A stretch of DNA of 64,000 bases from contig CANMQI010000023.1 of the NCBI GenBank assembly GCA_947499955.1, forward strand, positions 1 through 64,000, in the 5' to 3' direction. Numbering within the stretch: position 1 is the stretch's first letter; each line of letters starts with the position of its first letter. Positions 51,770 through 60,621 of the stretch are shown piece by piece. This stretch comes from an uncultured Granulosicoccus sp. (lineage in GTDB: Bacteria > Pseudomonadota > Gammaproteobacteria > Granulosicoccales > Granulosicoccaceae). Both the position numbers and the translations under genes were made by a program. The notes under the pieces are model-generated. The model was not told the DNA's origin and made no database searches. It saw only the letters and a program-made list of their open reading frames with translations.

Positions 51770-53245
51770 TCAGAAACGCCCTGCTCTCTCCACACCTGCG
51801 GAGCTGGTTGACATGACCGCATCAAGATGTCGATGAAGCAATCGCAACTTCAAGTCTGAACAGCTCTCTTCAGCCCACAGATTCTCGAATTCGCCAGGGT
51901 CCTCCTTCAGATCGAATATCTCCCCTAGATCCATGCCGTGATAAACAATGGTCTTGTATCGCCCATCGTGTGTCATGGTGGCGTGAGTAGGCTTAGGATG
52001 CTCATTGGAACCCAGAGCATCATTGAACTCCGACACAACGATATCCTTGTGGCTGTGTGGAGACGTAGAACCGTCGAGTATGCCGAGCAAAGACTTACCT
52101 TGCATGAAGTCTGGAACTGGTAGTCCGGCAGCCTCCAACAATGTCGGGGCGATATCAACCAGCTCGACCAGAGCATCCGACTCCAGGTTCTGCTCGAAAC
52201 GCCCCTTCCAGTAGAACAGCAAGGGAACATGAACAAGACCTTCAAAGAACCGACACCCCTTGTACAGCAGTCCATGATCACCCAGCAATTCACCATGATC
52301 ACTGTGAAACACGATGATTGTATTGTCCAGCTCGCCAATCGACTCCAGATGATCAACGAGACGCCCGAATTCAGTGTCGATCAATTCAATCATGGCGTAG
52401 TAAGCCGCCTTGATCTTGCGACCATTGAATGAACTTGGCGGGATCGTCGCCGTATTCTCTGTTCCTTCACCCGGTTGCACGTCCCCGTCAGGATCAACCG
52501 CGGAGGTCGATTGCTGTGAGACTTCGGCAAACGCCGACTGTCGCTCGATGTCCGATTGCCTGAAGAGTGGCGGTGTCAATGTCTCGGGATCGTATCTGTC
52601 CAGATAACGTTGCGGGGGGTCAAACGGAGGGTGTGGATCAAACACATTCATCGACAGAAACCACGGTTTTTCCTGTCTGGCATCGATGTATTCGATGGCA
52701 CGATCCGTCGCCCAGGTCGTCTGGTGAAACTCTGCTGGAACACCTGCGCAACAGAAGCTCTTCGCGTTGGCATAAAGCGCCTCGGGAGACTCCCCCTTAT
52801 CCTCAACCAGCCAACGATGGTAGGCATTGTTCTCAGGGTTATCAGGAGGCATCGGGTGATGGCTCCATTCGAAGACATCATATCCATCATCAGTACGCCC
52901 TTCCATGCCACTCGCAGCGCTTGCAAGATGCAGCTTCCCGATCAGACCACAGCTGTAGCCAGCATCTTTGAAAAGCCTGGGAGTCAAAACTTCCGCAGGA
53001 GGAAAATAGGCATTACCGTTGCGGTGCACATGCGTGGTAGCGGGATAACGCCCCGTCAGGAATGAGGCGCGACTTGGCGTGCAGATCGGGCTTTGCGCAT
53101 AAGCCTGTTTGAAGGCTGTGCCACCCCGTTTCATACGGTCGATGTTCGGAGTATTTATCTCCGCGTTTCCGAGCGAACAAATGGTATCGAACCGCTGTTG
53201 ATCGGTGCAATACCACAAGATATTTGGCTTACGTTGGTGAGACAA
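51770..53245 (-). CDS. Type I sulfatase (arylsulfatase/choline-sulfatase-like)
   Basis: The 491-aa protein has the sulfatase consensus C-x-P-S-R at Cys55 (ICTPSRASFLTGRY), the Cys that is turned into formylglycine. Metal ligands are in WYCTDQQRFD (N-terminus) and VFHSDHGELLGDHG, with further His/Lys in GLIGKLHLAS. It has no signal peptide and so would act in the cytoplasm on an imported sulfate ester. It is coded after tctC on the same strand, so the TTT system probably brings in the substrate. The gene that matures the Cys is not in the window. Confidence 0.88.
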   Translation of the reverse strand: MSHQRKPNILWYCTDQQRFDTICSLGNAEINTPNIDRMKRGGTAFKQAYAQSPICTPSRASFLTGRYPATTHVHRNGNAYFPPAEVLTPRLFKDAGYSCGLIGKLHLASAASGMEGRTDDGYDVFEWSHHPMPPDNPENNAYHRWLVEDKGESPEALYANAKSFCCAGVPAEFHQTTWATDRAIEYIDARQEKPWFLSMNVFDPHPPFDPPQRYLDRYDPETLTPPLFRQSDIERQSAFAEVSQQSTSAVDPDGDVQPGEGTENTATIPPSSFNGRKIKAAYYAMIELIDTEFGRLVDHLESIGELDNTIIVFHSDHGELLGDHGLLYKGCRFFEGLVHVPLLFYWKGRFEQNLESDALVELVDIAPTLLEAAGLPVPDFMQGKSLLGILDGSTSPHSHKDIVVSEFNDALGSNEHPKPTHATMTHDGRYKTIVYHGMDLGEIFDLKEDPGEFENLWAEESCSDLKLRLLHRHLDAVMSTSSAGVERAGRF

Positions 53246-53433
53246 GACTACATCCTTTCATTGGGGTACGCATATGCGAATTCGTATGGATGGAAGAGAA
53301 ATCAGGCATTCCGAAAACGACAGGAATGCCTCCATCAGCGACGATGCCGTGCAAGGTACCGTTTGAGTAATTCACCTCACCCGCATGGTGAGGCGATTCG
53401 GCGCTTTCTTGTTGAGTCTTGGTCGGTTCTGGA

Positions 53434-54402
53434 TTACTTGATCAGACCGGCAAGGTCCGCCATGCTTTTGCCCGACTCTTCGATATAGGTCGCAGCTTCC
53501 GCACCCGGCTTCCAGATTGGTGTCACGCCATAGCCTCGAGCAAAGTCTGTCCATTCCAACGAGGTTGCCATGGCTCCGAAGATCTCGACCAGTCGCGCCA
53601 TCACCTCATTCGGCGTGTCTTTAGGCGCCCAAACGGCCGTCCAGATTCCCAGATCGTGGTTGACACCTTCATCCTTGAGCGAGATGATTTCTCCTTCAAA
53701 TTTCTTCAGTTCTATATTGGTCGAGGCCACCAAAAATACCGCATCACCTGCATTTATCGAATCCAGTCCCGCAGGGGCTCCTGGCATTGCAGCGTCGATC
53801 TGATCACCCAGCAGGGCAGCCATCGTTGGTGCACCACCACCATAGGGGACGATATTCACATCGATCTCATAGTGATCCTCCAGCGCTATTACCGTCATGT
53901 GCTGTGGACTGCTCAACGCCGGCACACCAACGGTCAGTTCGCCTGGTGCAGCCTGAGCCGCCTTCACGAATTCATCCAGAGAGTTCCAGCCTTTGGACGG
54001 ACGCGTCAGTAACCAGGCACCGCGTAAATTGAAGACACCGACGGGTTTGAAATCCTCGGCACTGACTGGCAGGTTCTTCTGAAACAATGGCAGGGTCGTC
54101 ATTACCGTGTCGGCAACGAGCAGCGTGTAGCCATCTGGTTTCGACTTGGCTGCCTTGAGGATACCGGTCACGCCACCACCGCCCGTCACAGCTTCGATGA
54201 TGATAGGTTGGTCAATGAACGAATCCGATGACTGGGTAAGCCCTCTTATCGCGGTATCGGTAGCCCCTCCCGGTTTGAATGCATTGATTATTCGAATGGG
54301 TTTAGTTGGAAATTCGGCAGATACAGCGGACGTTGTCGCTGCTGCAAACACTGCAATAGCTGACGTCAGGGTCAGGAACTTGACTACGTTGTGAATACGC
54401 AT
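53434..54402 (-). CDS. TTT substrate-binding protein TctC (second system)
   Basis: The 322-aa Bug-family protein has a signal peptide (VKFLTLTSAIAVFAAATTSA) and the family start EFPTKPIRIINAFKPGGATD, then EAVTGGGGVTGILKAAKSKP and PYGGGAPTMAALLGDQID. It probably binds the sulfated or carboxylated substrate of the sulfatase locus. It lies between tctA and the sulfatase. Confidence 0.87.
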   Translation of the reverse strand: MRIHNVVKFLTLTSAIAVFAAATTSAVSAEFPTKPIRIINAFKPGGATDTAIRGLTQSSDSFIDQPIIIEAVTGGGGVTGILKAAKSKPDGYTLLVADTVMTTLPLFQKNLPVSAEDFKPVGVFNLRGAWLLTRPSKGWNSLDEFVKAAQAAPGELTVGVPALSSPQHMTVIALEDHYEIDVNIVPYGGGAPTMAALLGDQIDAAMPGAPAGLDSINAGDAVFLVASTNIELKKFEGEIISLKDEGVNHDLGIWTAVWAPKDTPNEVMARLVEIFGAMATSLEWTDFARGYGVTPIWKPGAEAATYIEESGKSMADLAGLIK

Positions 54403-54440
54403 ATTCTCCTCCAGTGGTGTGTTTTGTGCTGCTTCAATCG

Positions 54441-55979
54441 TTAATGATTGCTTGTAGTAATTGTGGGACCTTCCCCGGCAGACTGCCTGCGACGAGACTG
54501 AATGATGTCGAAACAGAATTTCGCAGCCAGAGAAAGAATGAGTAGAAAGCAGACAAGAGAAACAGGGCTGGTCAGGAAGACCAGATAATCGCCTCGTGTG
54601 ATGAGCAGCGCACGTCGAAAGTTGCTTTCGATTACCGGACCCAGAATCAGGCCGAGAGCCAACGCTGGAATCGAATAACCGAAACGATGCATGAAATACC
54701 CGAGAAATCCGAACAAGAGCGCTATAAGCATTTCATAGCTCGCATTGGAACTGGCGTAGCTACCGACCAGCGCCAGTACCAGAACACTACCAAGCAACAT
54801 GGCGCGATCAATCTTCAGAATGGCGACGAAAGGTCGAATGAACACCAGCGCGGCAACGAGTGTTGTCAGATTGGCAAGCCCCAATGCCACCAGAATGCTG
54901 TAAGCAAGATCAGGACTTTCTCGAAAGAACATCGGCCCGGGCTGAAGCCCGAAAAGCATCAGAGCACCCAGCATGATTGCTGTCGAACCGTCTCCCGGTA
55001 TACCCAGTGTCAACATGGGTATGGTAGCGCCGCCCGTGACTGCATTATTGGCTGCCTCCGGTGCGGCGAGACCTTCCGGGACACCCTCACCGATCTTGCG
55101 GTCGGTCTTCAATAGCCCTCGAACGGCCAGCCGTTTCACATAGGCATACGACAACCAGCCTGCAGTATCGGAACCTACCCCCGGCACGATACCCAGTGCG
55201 GATCCGATCGCAGTTCCCACCAACAAGATCTTGCGCATGATCCACATTTCTCGGAGTGTTCCAAGAAGACTGAAACTGTTCTTCTGAGCCGTAGGTTGCT
55301 TGCGTACAGACACCTCGGAAATATCAACCAGAACAGTTGCGATGGCAAAGAGACCTATGATTGCCGCGAGAAACGGAACTCCGCCGTATAGTTGGTAGAT
55401 TCCCATGGTCAGCCGTGGCGTACCGGACAGCTCATCCAGGCCAATGGTTGAAATGACAAGCCCCAACAGTGCTGCCATCAACCCCTTCAACACGTCCTGC
55501 CCAGATAAACTTGCTACTGCGGTAAGCGCCAGAATGCCGATCATCGCGAGATCAGCCGACGATATGCGCACAGCATAGGTACCAATGACACCGACAAGTG
55601 GTACGGCAAGAAGCCAGCTCAGTGTCCCGCCAACAAAGGAGGCACTGATAGCCAGGCCCAACGCCCTGCCCGCTTCACCTCGTAATGCCATCGGGTGACC
55701 TTCCATGGCAGTCGCAGCGGCGGCCGGCGTACCCGGAGTACGCATCAGGATTGCGGAGAACGCGCCGCCAGTCTTGGTGCCCACATAAGTCCCAATCAGA
55801 ACCATGAATGCGGAAACCGGCTCCATGCCAAAGGCAACGGGAACAAGAATGGCCAACGCCATCGGAGATGAAAGGCCTGGCAACACCCCGACCAACAAGC
55901 CCAAAGCACTGCCAGTAAACAACAGGGCAAGGTTGACAGGAAACAATACGCTGGCAAATGCTGTAAACAGGTGTTCCAT
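54441..55979 (-). CDS. TTT large permease TctA (second system)
   Basis: The 512-aa polytopic protein has the TctA motifs LVGVLPGLSSPMALAILVPV and TYVGTKTGGAFSAILMRTPG near the N-terminus and ALGIVPGVGSDTAGWLSYAY in the middle. It is the channel subunit for the sulfatase-linked TTT importer. It lies 12 bases after tctB. Confidence 0.9.
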   Translation of the reverse strand: MEHLFTAFASVLFPVNLALLFTGSALGLLVGVLPGLSSPMALAILVPVAFGMEPVSAFMVLIGTYVGTKTGGAFSAILMRTPGTPAAAATAMEGHPMALRGEAGRALGLAISASFVGGTLSWLLAVPLVGVIGTYAVRISSADLAMIGILALTAVASLSGQDVLKGLMAALLGLVISTIGLDELSGTPRLTMGIYQLYGGVPFLAAIIGLFAIATVLVDISEVSVRKQPTAQKNSFSLLGTLREMWIMRKILLVGTAIGSALGIVPGVGSDTAGWLSYAYVKRLAVRGLLKTDRKIGEGVPEGLAAPEAANNAVTGGATIPMLTLGIPGDGSTAIMLGALMLFGLQPGPMFFRESPDLAYSILVALGLANLTTLVAALVFIRPFVAILKIDRAMLLGSVLVLALVGSYASSNASYEMLIALLFGFLGYFMHRFGYSIPALALGLILGPVIESNFRRALLITRGDYLVFLTSPVSLVCFLLILSLAAKFCFDIIQSRRRQSAGEGPTITTSNH

Positions 55980-55991
55980 CTGAATCGTAGT

Positions 55992-56441
55992 TTATATGGC
56001 TATGGAAAGCAGACGAGCGAACAGCACGTACATGAATGTGGTGGCAATCAACGCCCCGAGTAGAAGTCGACGCCATGGTCTGACGCCAAATACGAGAAAA
56101 ACGGCGAGCACAAACCCCGCAGTCAATGGCAGAAATGGAATCTTGCCGAAGAGGAATACGTAGGCACTCATCAACAACGAAGCTCCGACGGGCTTGAGAA
56201 GTGTTTCCCGGTTCCATACAGTCAGTGCAATACCACAACCTTGACCCCAGCGAGAAAGCAACACGACTGCCTTGATTACAGCACACACAGCCATTGCACC
56301 AGCTGCCAATCGGGGAAACGTACCAGGAGATATCTGCCCACTGGATGCCTCACTGAACTCGCCAGTTTGCCAGAATACGACAGCGGCAATGGCCATGATG
56401 ACGAGGAGTACGAACAACTCCTGCAGTGTTTGCGTTTGCAT
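55992..56441 (-). CDS. TTT small subunit TctB (second system)
   Basis: The 149-aa protein has four hydrophobic segments (starting LFVLLVIMAIAAVVFWQTGE) in the TctB layout. It is first in the minus-strand operon tctB-tctA-tctC-sulfatase and is divergent from a LysR regulator. The order B-A-C differs from the C-B-A order of the first TTT system in the window. Confidence 0.82.
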   Translation of the reverse strand: MQTQTLQELFVLLVIMAIAAVVFWQTGEFSEASSGQISPGTFPRLAAGAMAVCAVIKAVVLLSRWGQGCGIALTVWNRETLLKPVGASLLMSAYVFLFGKIPFLPLTAGFVLAVFLVFGVRPWRRLLLGALIATTFMYVLFARLLSIAI

Positions 56442-56592
56442 GCTTCCTCCTTGTGCAGCGATTCAGAACAATGTCGAAACCGAAACGCGGCTGGTGGTGA
56501 CTTGGTAGGGACAGACGAGGATTTGATACTTCTCACTCACGACTGGTTCAGAAAGACGAAGCGGGTTCAATATTCTCGTATTGCGGAAAAGT

Positions 56593-56614
56593 ATTGCATG
56601 GAATAGCATTCAAT
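56593..56614. promoter_or_regulatory. LysR-type operator candidate between tctB and the LysR gene
   Basis: ATTGCAT-N8-ATTCAAT is an inverted repeat (six of seven positions), with an inner GAAT-AGC-ATTC dyad, about 27 bases before the LysR start and in the divergent promoter region. It fits the position and shape of LysR binding sites. The binding protein is inferred from location only. Confidence 0.4.
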
Positions 56615-56640
56615 AAAAGACTGCAATAAACGGGCATGAC

Positions 56641-57561
56641 ATGAACTCAAGGAATACCTTGACTCCCTTGAAATACGTTGAAATATTGCTGACCCTCGAA
56701 CAATTTGGCAGTATCAGCCGAGCCGCAGATGCACTGGTCATGACTCAGTCGGCATTGACCAAAGCACTGAAACGCGCAGAGAAAGACCTGGGACAAGCGC
56801 TGTTCACACGACACGCGCGGGGCGTCGTGCCAACAGCCGCGGGTCAGGTCGCACTTGAACACGCGAGAATAATCAAGAACCATAGTGTCGAGACACTCAA
56901 CAAGATCGATGAGTTACGGGACTTTCCAGGTCTTCTGAACATTGGGGCTGGCGCTTCGTTTCTCGACTCCATCCTGCCGCAGGCTATCGCTCAGGTAGTG
57001 ACGCATTATCCCTCAGCTGAAATCAGGCTGAGAATCGAAAGTGTTCCTCGCCTTCTCAATAGACTGAGGGATGGCGAACTGGATTTGCTTTTCGTTTCAG
57101 AGCCGGTAGGTATTGCCAGAATGAGAGACGTAGAATGGACGCCGCTTCTCAATAACACCATGGATATTGTCGCCAGAGCCGGCCACCCATTGACCCAGAT
57201 GCGGCAGGTGAAGATGACCGAGATCGAGAAATTTGGCTGGGTTCTCGGATCCATGAACGATCCACAACGCCAATTCGTAGAGAGCACCTTTCTGGCAAAT
57301 GGCAGAATATCGCCAAGGGTCACAGTGGAGACCCTTTCACGAGGCGTCGCCATTCGCATTGTGCAGCAGTCTGACTTACTGACCCTGGTACCCGGCCTAC
57401 GCAGCAACGCCGACTATCGCGACCTGGTCAGGATAAACTGTCCGCAACTACGCTGGGATCGCATTGCAGGCACCGCTACCCGTGTCGGATACAAACTGCC
57501 AACAAGTGGACGAGTCCTTCTCAATCGCATAAAGCAGATTTGCATGGATGCGGAGCGGTGA
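56641..57561 (+). CDS. LysR-family transcriptional regulator
   Basis: The N-terminal winged helix covers ~1-65 (LKYVEILLTLEQFGSISRAA, then MTQSALTKALKRAEKDLG), followed by a LysR effector domain to ~300. It is divergent from tctBAC-sulfatase and convergent with the SoxCD-like pair, so it most likely controls the sulfatase operon. Confidence 0.87.
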   Translation: MNSRNTLTPLKYVEILLTLEQFGSISRAADALVMTQSALTKALKRAEKDLGQALFTRHARGVVPTAAGQVALEHARIIKNHSVETLNKIDELRDFPGLLNIGAGASFLDSILPQAIAQVVTHYPSAEIRLRIESVPRLLNRLRDGELDLLFVSEPVGIARMRDVEWTPLLNNTMDIVARAGHPLTQMRQVKMTEIEKFGWVLGSMNDPQRQFVESTFLANGRISPRVTVETLSRGVAIRIVQQSDLLTLVPGLRSNADYRDLVRINCPQLRWDRIAGTATRVGYKLPTSGRVLLNRIKQICMDAER

Positions 57562-57584
57562 TCTTCTTCAGCGGTGCCAACCTT

Positions 57585-58214
57585 TCAAGGCGTATCAGGC
57601 CTTGGATCTGCATAGAAGCCTTCAGCGTTGGGCATGACAATTTCCGCAAAGCTGTCCTTGTCCAATATCATCGCGGTATCCACGATATCAGCCTCTCCGA
57701 GAATGAACGCCGTCAGTGAGTAGACCTCGTCGGCGGTCAGTGACCCTGGCAGAGTCAATGGCATGGCTCGATTCACATAGTCGAATAACGTGCTGGCTTG
57801 CGGCCAGTAACTCTCAACCGTCTTTATTGGCTTGTCACTTGCCAAGGAACCCCGTCCACCAATCAGTCGCGGCCCCCCCAGCACAGCCACCCCCTGCAGA
57901 TCAGGGCTATGACATACGCTACACTTGGCTTCATAGATTTCTGCACCGATCGCGTGTGTACCGCTCCCGGCTGGAAGACCAGCACCACCAGGAGTGACAT
58001 CGATATCGATGGAGGCAATCTCCTCTGCAGTTGCAACAACGCCGAACCCACCATTCTCTCCAGAAACTTCCGCAGGTGAACCAGGCATCAGTTCTTCACT
58101 GTCACCCACCAGTGCAGGCGGATCGGCAACGATGCGTTTTTCCTGGGCTTGCGTCGCACCATGAACGACCAATAGAAACATCCCCGAAATCAATAGCGTT
58201 TTATGCGTGGACAT
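57585..58214 (-). CDS. Monohaem cytochrome c, like the C-terminal half of SoxD
   Basis: From the ATG at 58214 the 209-aa exported protein (signal to ~23, GATQAQ) has one haem motif CSVCH (98-102). The stretch IDIDVTPGGAGLPAGSGTHA and the later STLFDYVNRAMP and ADEVYSLTAFIL follow the second domain of the SoxD at 32881-34005 closely, whereas the first haem domain is absent. It overlaps the molybdenum subunit gene by 14 bases. It probably accepts electrons from that enzyme in the periplasm. Confidence 0.82.
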   Translation of the reverse strand: MSTHKTLLISGMFLLVVHGATQAQEKRIVADPPALVGDSEELMPGSPAEVSGENGGFGVVATAEEIASIDIDVTPGGAGLPAGSGTHAIGAEIYEAKCSVCHSPDLQGVAVLGGPRLIGGRGSLASDKPIKTVESYWPQASTLFDYVNRAMPLTLPGSLTADEVYSLTAFILGEADIVDTAMILDKDSFAEIVMPNAEGFYADPRPDTP

Positions 58215-59586
58215 TGGTAACTTCTCCAGCTGCAGATATTTTCCAACTCTGAATCGCATTCAAGTGATACACAGAATTGGTACCTCTCAAGGCAACCAGT
58301 TCTGCAATCGTTGGCTGTACATACCCAGTGCTGTCCGTGGCTCGACTTTGCAGTATGAGCTCAGTACCATCCCAGTTCCACGGCAAGCGGAACCGCGTGT
58401 GGCACTTGTCCAGGACGGGCTCTTGCAAGGCCGCTTCAGTCCAACTGCGACCACCATCAGCAGACACCTCGACCTTGACCACATGACCACGTCCTGACCA
58501 GGCAAGTCCCGAGATTTCATAAAACCCCGGGCGAGGCAGTTTCATTTCCCCTGACGGAAATGTAATAACTGACTTCGCATCCATCTCAAGAGTAAAGAGT
58601 CTCGCCATTCCGTCTGGCATCAGATCGGTATATTTTGCTGTTTCTTCACGTGTCATGAAAGGCTTGTCGCTCACTTCAAGTCTACGTAGCCATTTGATGT
58701 GCGTGTTGCCCTCGAACCCGGGCAGCATGAGACGTAACGGGTAGCCTTGCTCAGGGCGTATTGCTTCGCCGTTTTGCGCGTAAACCAGCATTGCATCATC
58801 CATTGCCTTGCTGATTGGAACTGACCGGGTCATTACCGCCGCATCTGCCCCTTCAGCCAGTATCCAGGCAGCACCGTCACCAACTCCACATATTTCGAGC
58901 AGGCTCGATAAGGCAACACCTGTCCACTCTGAAGTTGATGTGAGGCCATGGGTGCCCTGAACAGTCTTGAGAGTAGGAGCAGCCCATTCAGTCAGACCGT
59001 TTCCAGAACATTCGATGAAGTGTGTTCGTGTCACTGAGGGCATACGATACAAGTCGGCCATGGTGAACTTCATGGGTGTGTCAACAAGACCGTGTAGAAT
59101 CAGGCTGTGGTTGTCAGGGTCGATTGTGGGTATGCCTGCGTGATGACGCTCGAAATGCAAGCCCGAGGGAGTAATCACGCCATGTCCATCAGCAATGGGG
59201 GTCATCGACCAACTTGAATCGAGACTGGCAGTCGGATAACGCCACCGCTTTGAATTTTCAAACTGCGACCGTGTGCCATAGCCACCATCTCCCAATATGA
59301 CGCGGCCTTGTCGTGATGTAGAGTCATCCAGAACGTCGTAGGCAACAGAGCCGGGAGGTGCTTCCTGTCCTTGCGCCTGTGCATTTGTCATCAACGCTGC
59401 CGGCAATGCAGCACTGACGGCGAGCATGCGTCGTCGGCTCATTCCGTTGAACATGCCGTCCTTGCAATCGCAGTCTTCTTCAGTTGAGTCCGTAGTCTTC
59501 AGAGCGTGATTTTCCGTCTCAACAAGCGCCTCAGCCATTTTGCGTTCACTATCCGAATACAGATCAGAAGGAAATTCTGGTTTCAT
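58201..59586 (-). CDS. SoxC-like sulfite-oxidase-family molybdoenzyme
   Basis: The start at 59586 follows a good Shine-Dalgarno (GAGGAG). The 461-aa protein has ~45 hydrophilic residues, a Cys pair (DCDCKDG) and only then a Tat-like signal (MSRRRMLAVSAALPAALM). The Mo-cofactor domain has the ligand Cys in HFIECSGNGLTEW, EQGYPLRLMLPGFEGNTHIK follows, and the dimerisation domain has VEVSADGGRSWTEA. It resembles SoxC and SorA-type sulfite dehydrogenases. With the adjacent monohaem cytochrome it could oxidise sulfite or a sulfane donor outside the main Sox complex. Confidence 0.84.
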   Translation of the reverse strand: MKPEFPSDLYSDSERKMAEALVETENHALKTTDSTEEDCDCKDGMFNGMSRRRMLAVSAALPAALMTNAQAQGQEAPPGSVAYDVLDDSTSRQGRVILGDGGYGTRSQFENSKRWRYPTASLDSSWSMTPIADGHGVITPSGLHFERHHAGIPTIDPDNHSLILHGLVDTPMKFTMADLYRMPSVTRTHFIECSGNGLTEWAAPTLKTVQGTHGLTSTSEWTGVALSSLLEICGVGDGAAWILAEGADAAVMTRSVPISKAMDDAMLVYAQNGEAIRPEQGYPLRLMLPGFEGNTHIKWLRRLEVSDKPFMTREETAKYTDLMPDGMARLFTLEMDAKSVITFPSGEMKLPRPGFYEISGLAWSGRGHVVKVEVSADGGRSWTEAALQEPVLDKCHTRFRLPWNWDGTELILQSRATDSTGYVQPTIAELVALRGTNSVYHLNAIQSWKISAAGEVTNVHA

Positions 59587-59847
59587 GAATCTAGGCTCCT
59601 CAGATATTCGTGAATTTCTGGAATAGAATTCTTTCCGACCAATATACTCGCAACCAGCACGATATAGCAACTTTCTCCTGCTCGAAACCACGCTCACATT
59701 TGGTGCTCGATTTCCTGTTCGCGTCACATTGATGTCATTAATACAACCCCAGACAAGGAAGCTTCAAGGCGCGTCACACGGAAATGCCAGCTCGCCACAT
59801 CACCGCCAACCCTGACGCGATGGATTTGACCGCAAGCGCTGATTTCC

Positions 59848-60558
59848 CTACATCGCCGAATACCCGCCATCAACCGGATACACCGCACCAGTGATGAAAC
59901 TGGCCTCCGCCGACACCAGCCAGCCAACCAGTGCACCTACTTCGGCAGTCTTGCCCCAGCGTTTCAAGGGCGTACGGCCGAGTATCGGCGCGTTACGCTC
60001 AGGATCGGCACGCAAGGCACCCGTCATTTCCGTTTCGATCCAGCCCGGGGCCACCGCATTGACCCGGATGTCATCTTCAGCCCATTTTCCTGCCAGTGAT
60101 TTCGTAAGCTGAGCGACTCCGCCCTTCGATGCCGAATAGGCAGGAACTAGAGGCCCTCCGAAATAGCTGAGCATCGATGCCGTGTTGACGATTGCGCCGC
60201 CGCTGCGCGCCAACAAGGGGTGGGCGGCCAGGCAGCAGCGCATCGTACCGGTTAGATTGATATCGATCACGCGCTCGAAGGTCTCTATCTCATACTCGGC
60301 CCCTCGCGCCAGAATACCTGCGCAATTGACCAGGGCATCAAGACTGTCCAGCCTGCTGAAAAAACCGGTTACTGCCGTGTTGTCGCGCACATCCAGGGTC
60401 AGCGCCGTGATCGCACTGTCAGCATGTGCACGGCGGAAGGCGTCGACCTCGGTGTCGTCAACACCGGTAGCTATCACGGACCAGCCTTTGCCTGCCAGTG
60501 CATCGGCAACACCTTCGCCAATTCCACGTGTTCCGCCAATCACAACAACGCTTTTCAT
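59848..60558 (-). CDS. Short-chain dehydrogenase/reductase
   Basis: The 236-aa classical SDR has the cofactor motif GGTRGIGEG at the N-terminus, NCAG in DALVNCAGIL, the catalytic Ser in NTASMLSYFG, Y-x-x-x-K in YSASKGG and the C-terminal GAVYPVDGGYSAM. It is an NAD(P)-linked oxidoreductase, probably acting on a sugar or polyol in the same path as the adjacent zinc alcohol dehydrogenase (61 bases upstream). Confidence 0.88.
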   Translation of the reverse strand: MKSVVVIGGTRGIGEGVADALAGKGWSVIATGVDDTEVDAFRRAHADSAITALTLDVRDNTAVTGFFSRLDSLDALVNCAGILARGAEYEIETFERVIDINLTGTMRCCLAAHPLLARSGGAIVNTASMLSYFGGPLVPAYSASKGGVAQLTKSLAGKWAEDDIRVNAVAPGWIETEMTGALRADPERNAPILGRTPLKRWGKTAEVGALVGWLVSAEASFITGAVYPVDGGYSAM

Positions 60559-60621
60559 TCGAACTATTCCTCATGATGTTCTTGCAGAATCCGATACTGC
60601 AACTATGGAAATTGAAAACTT

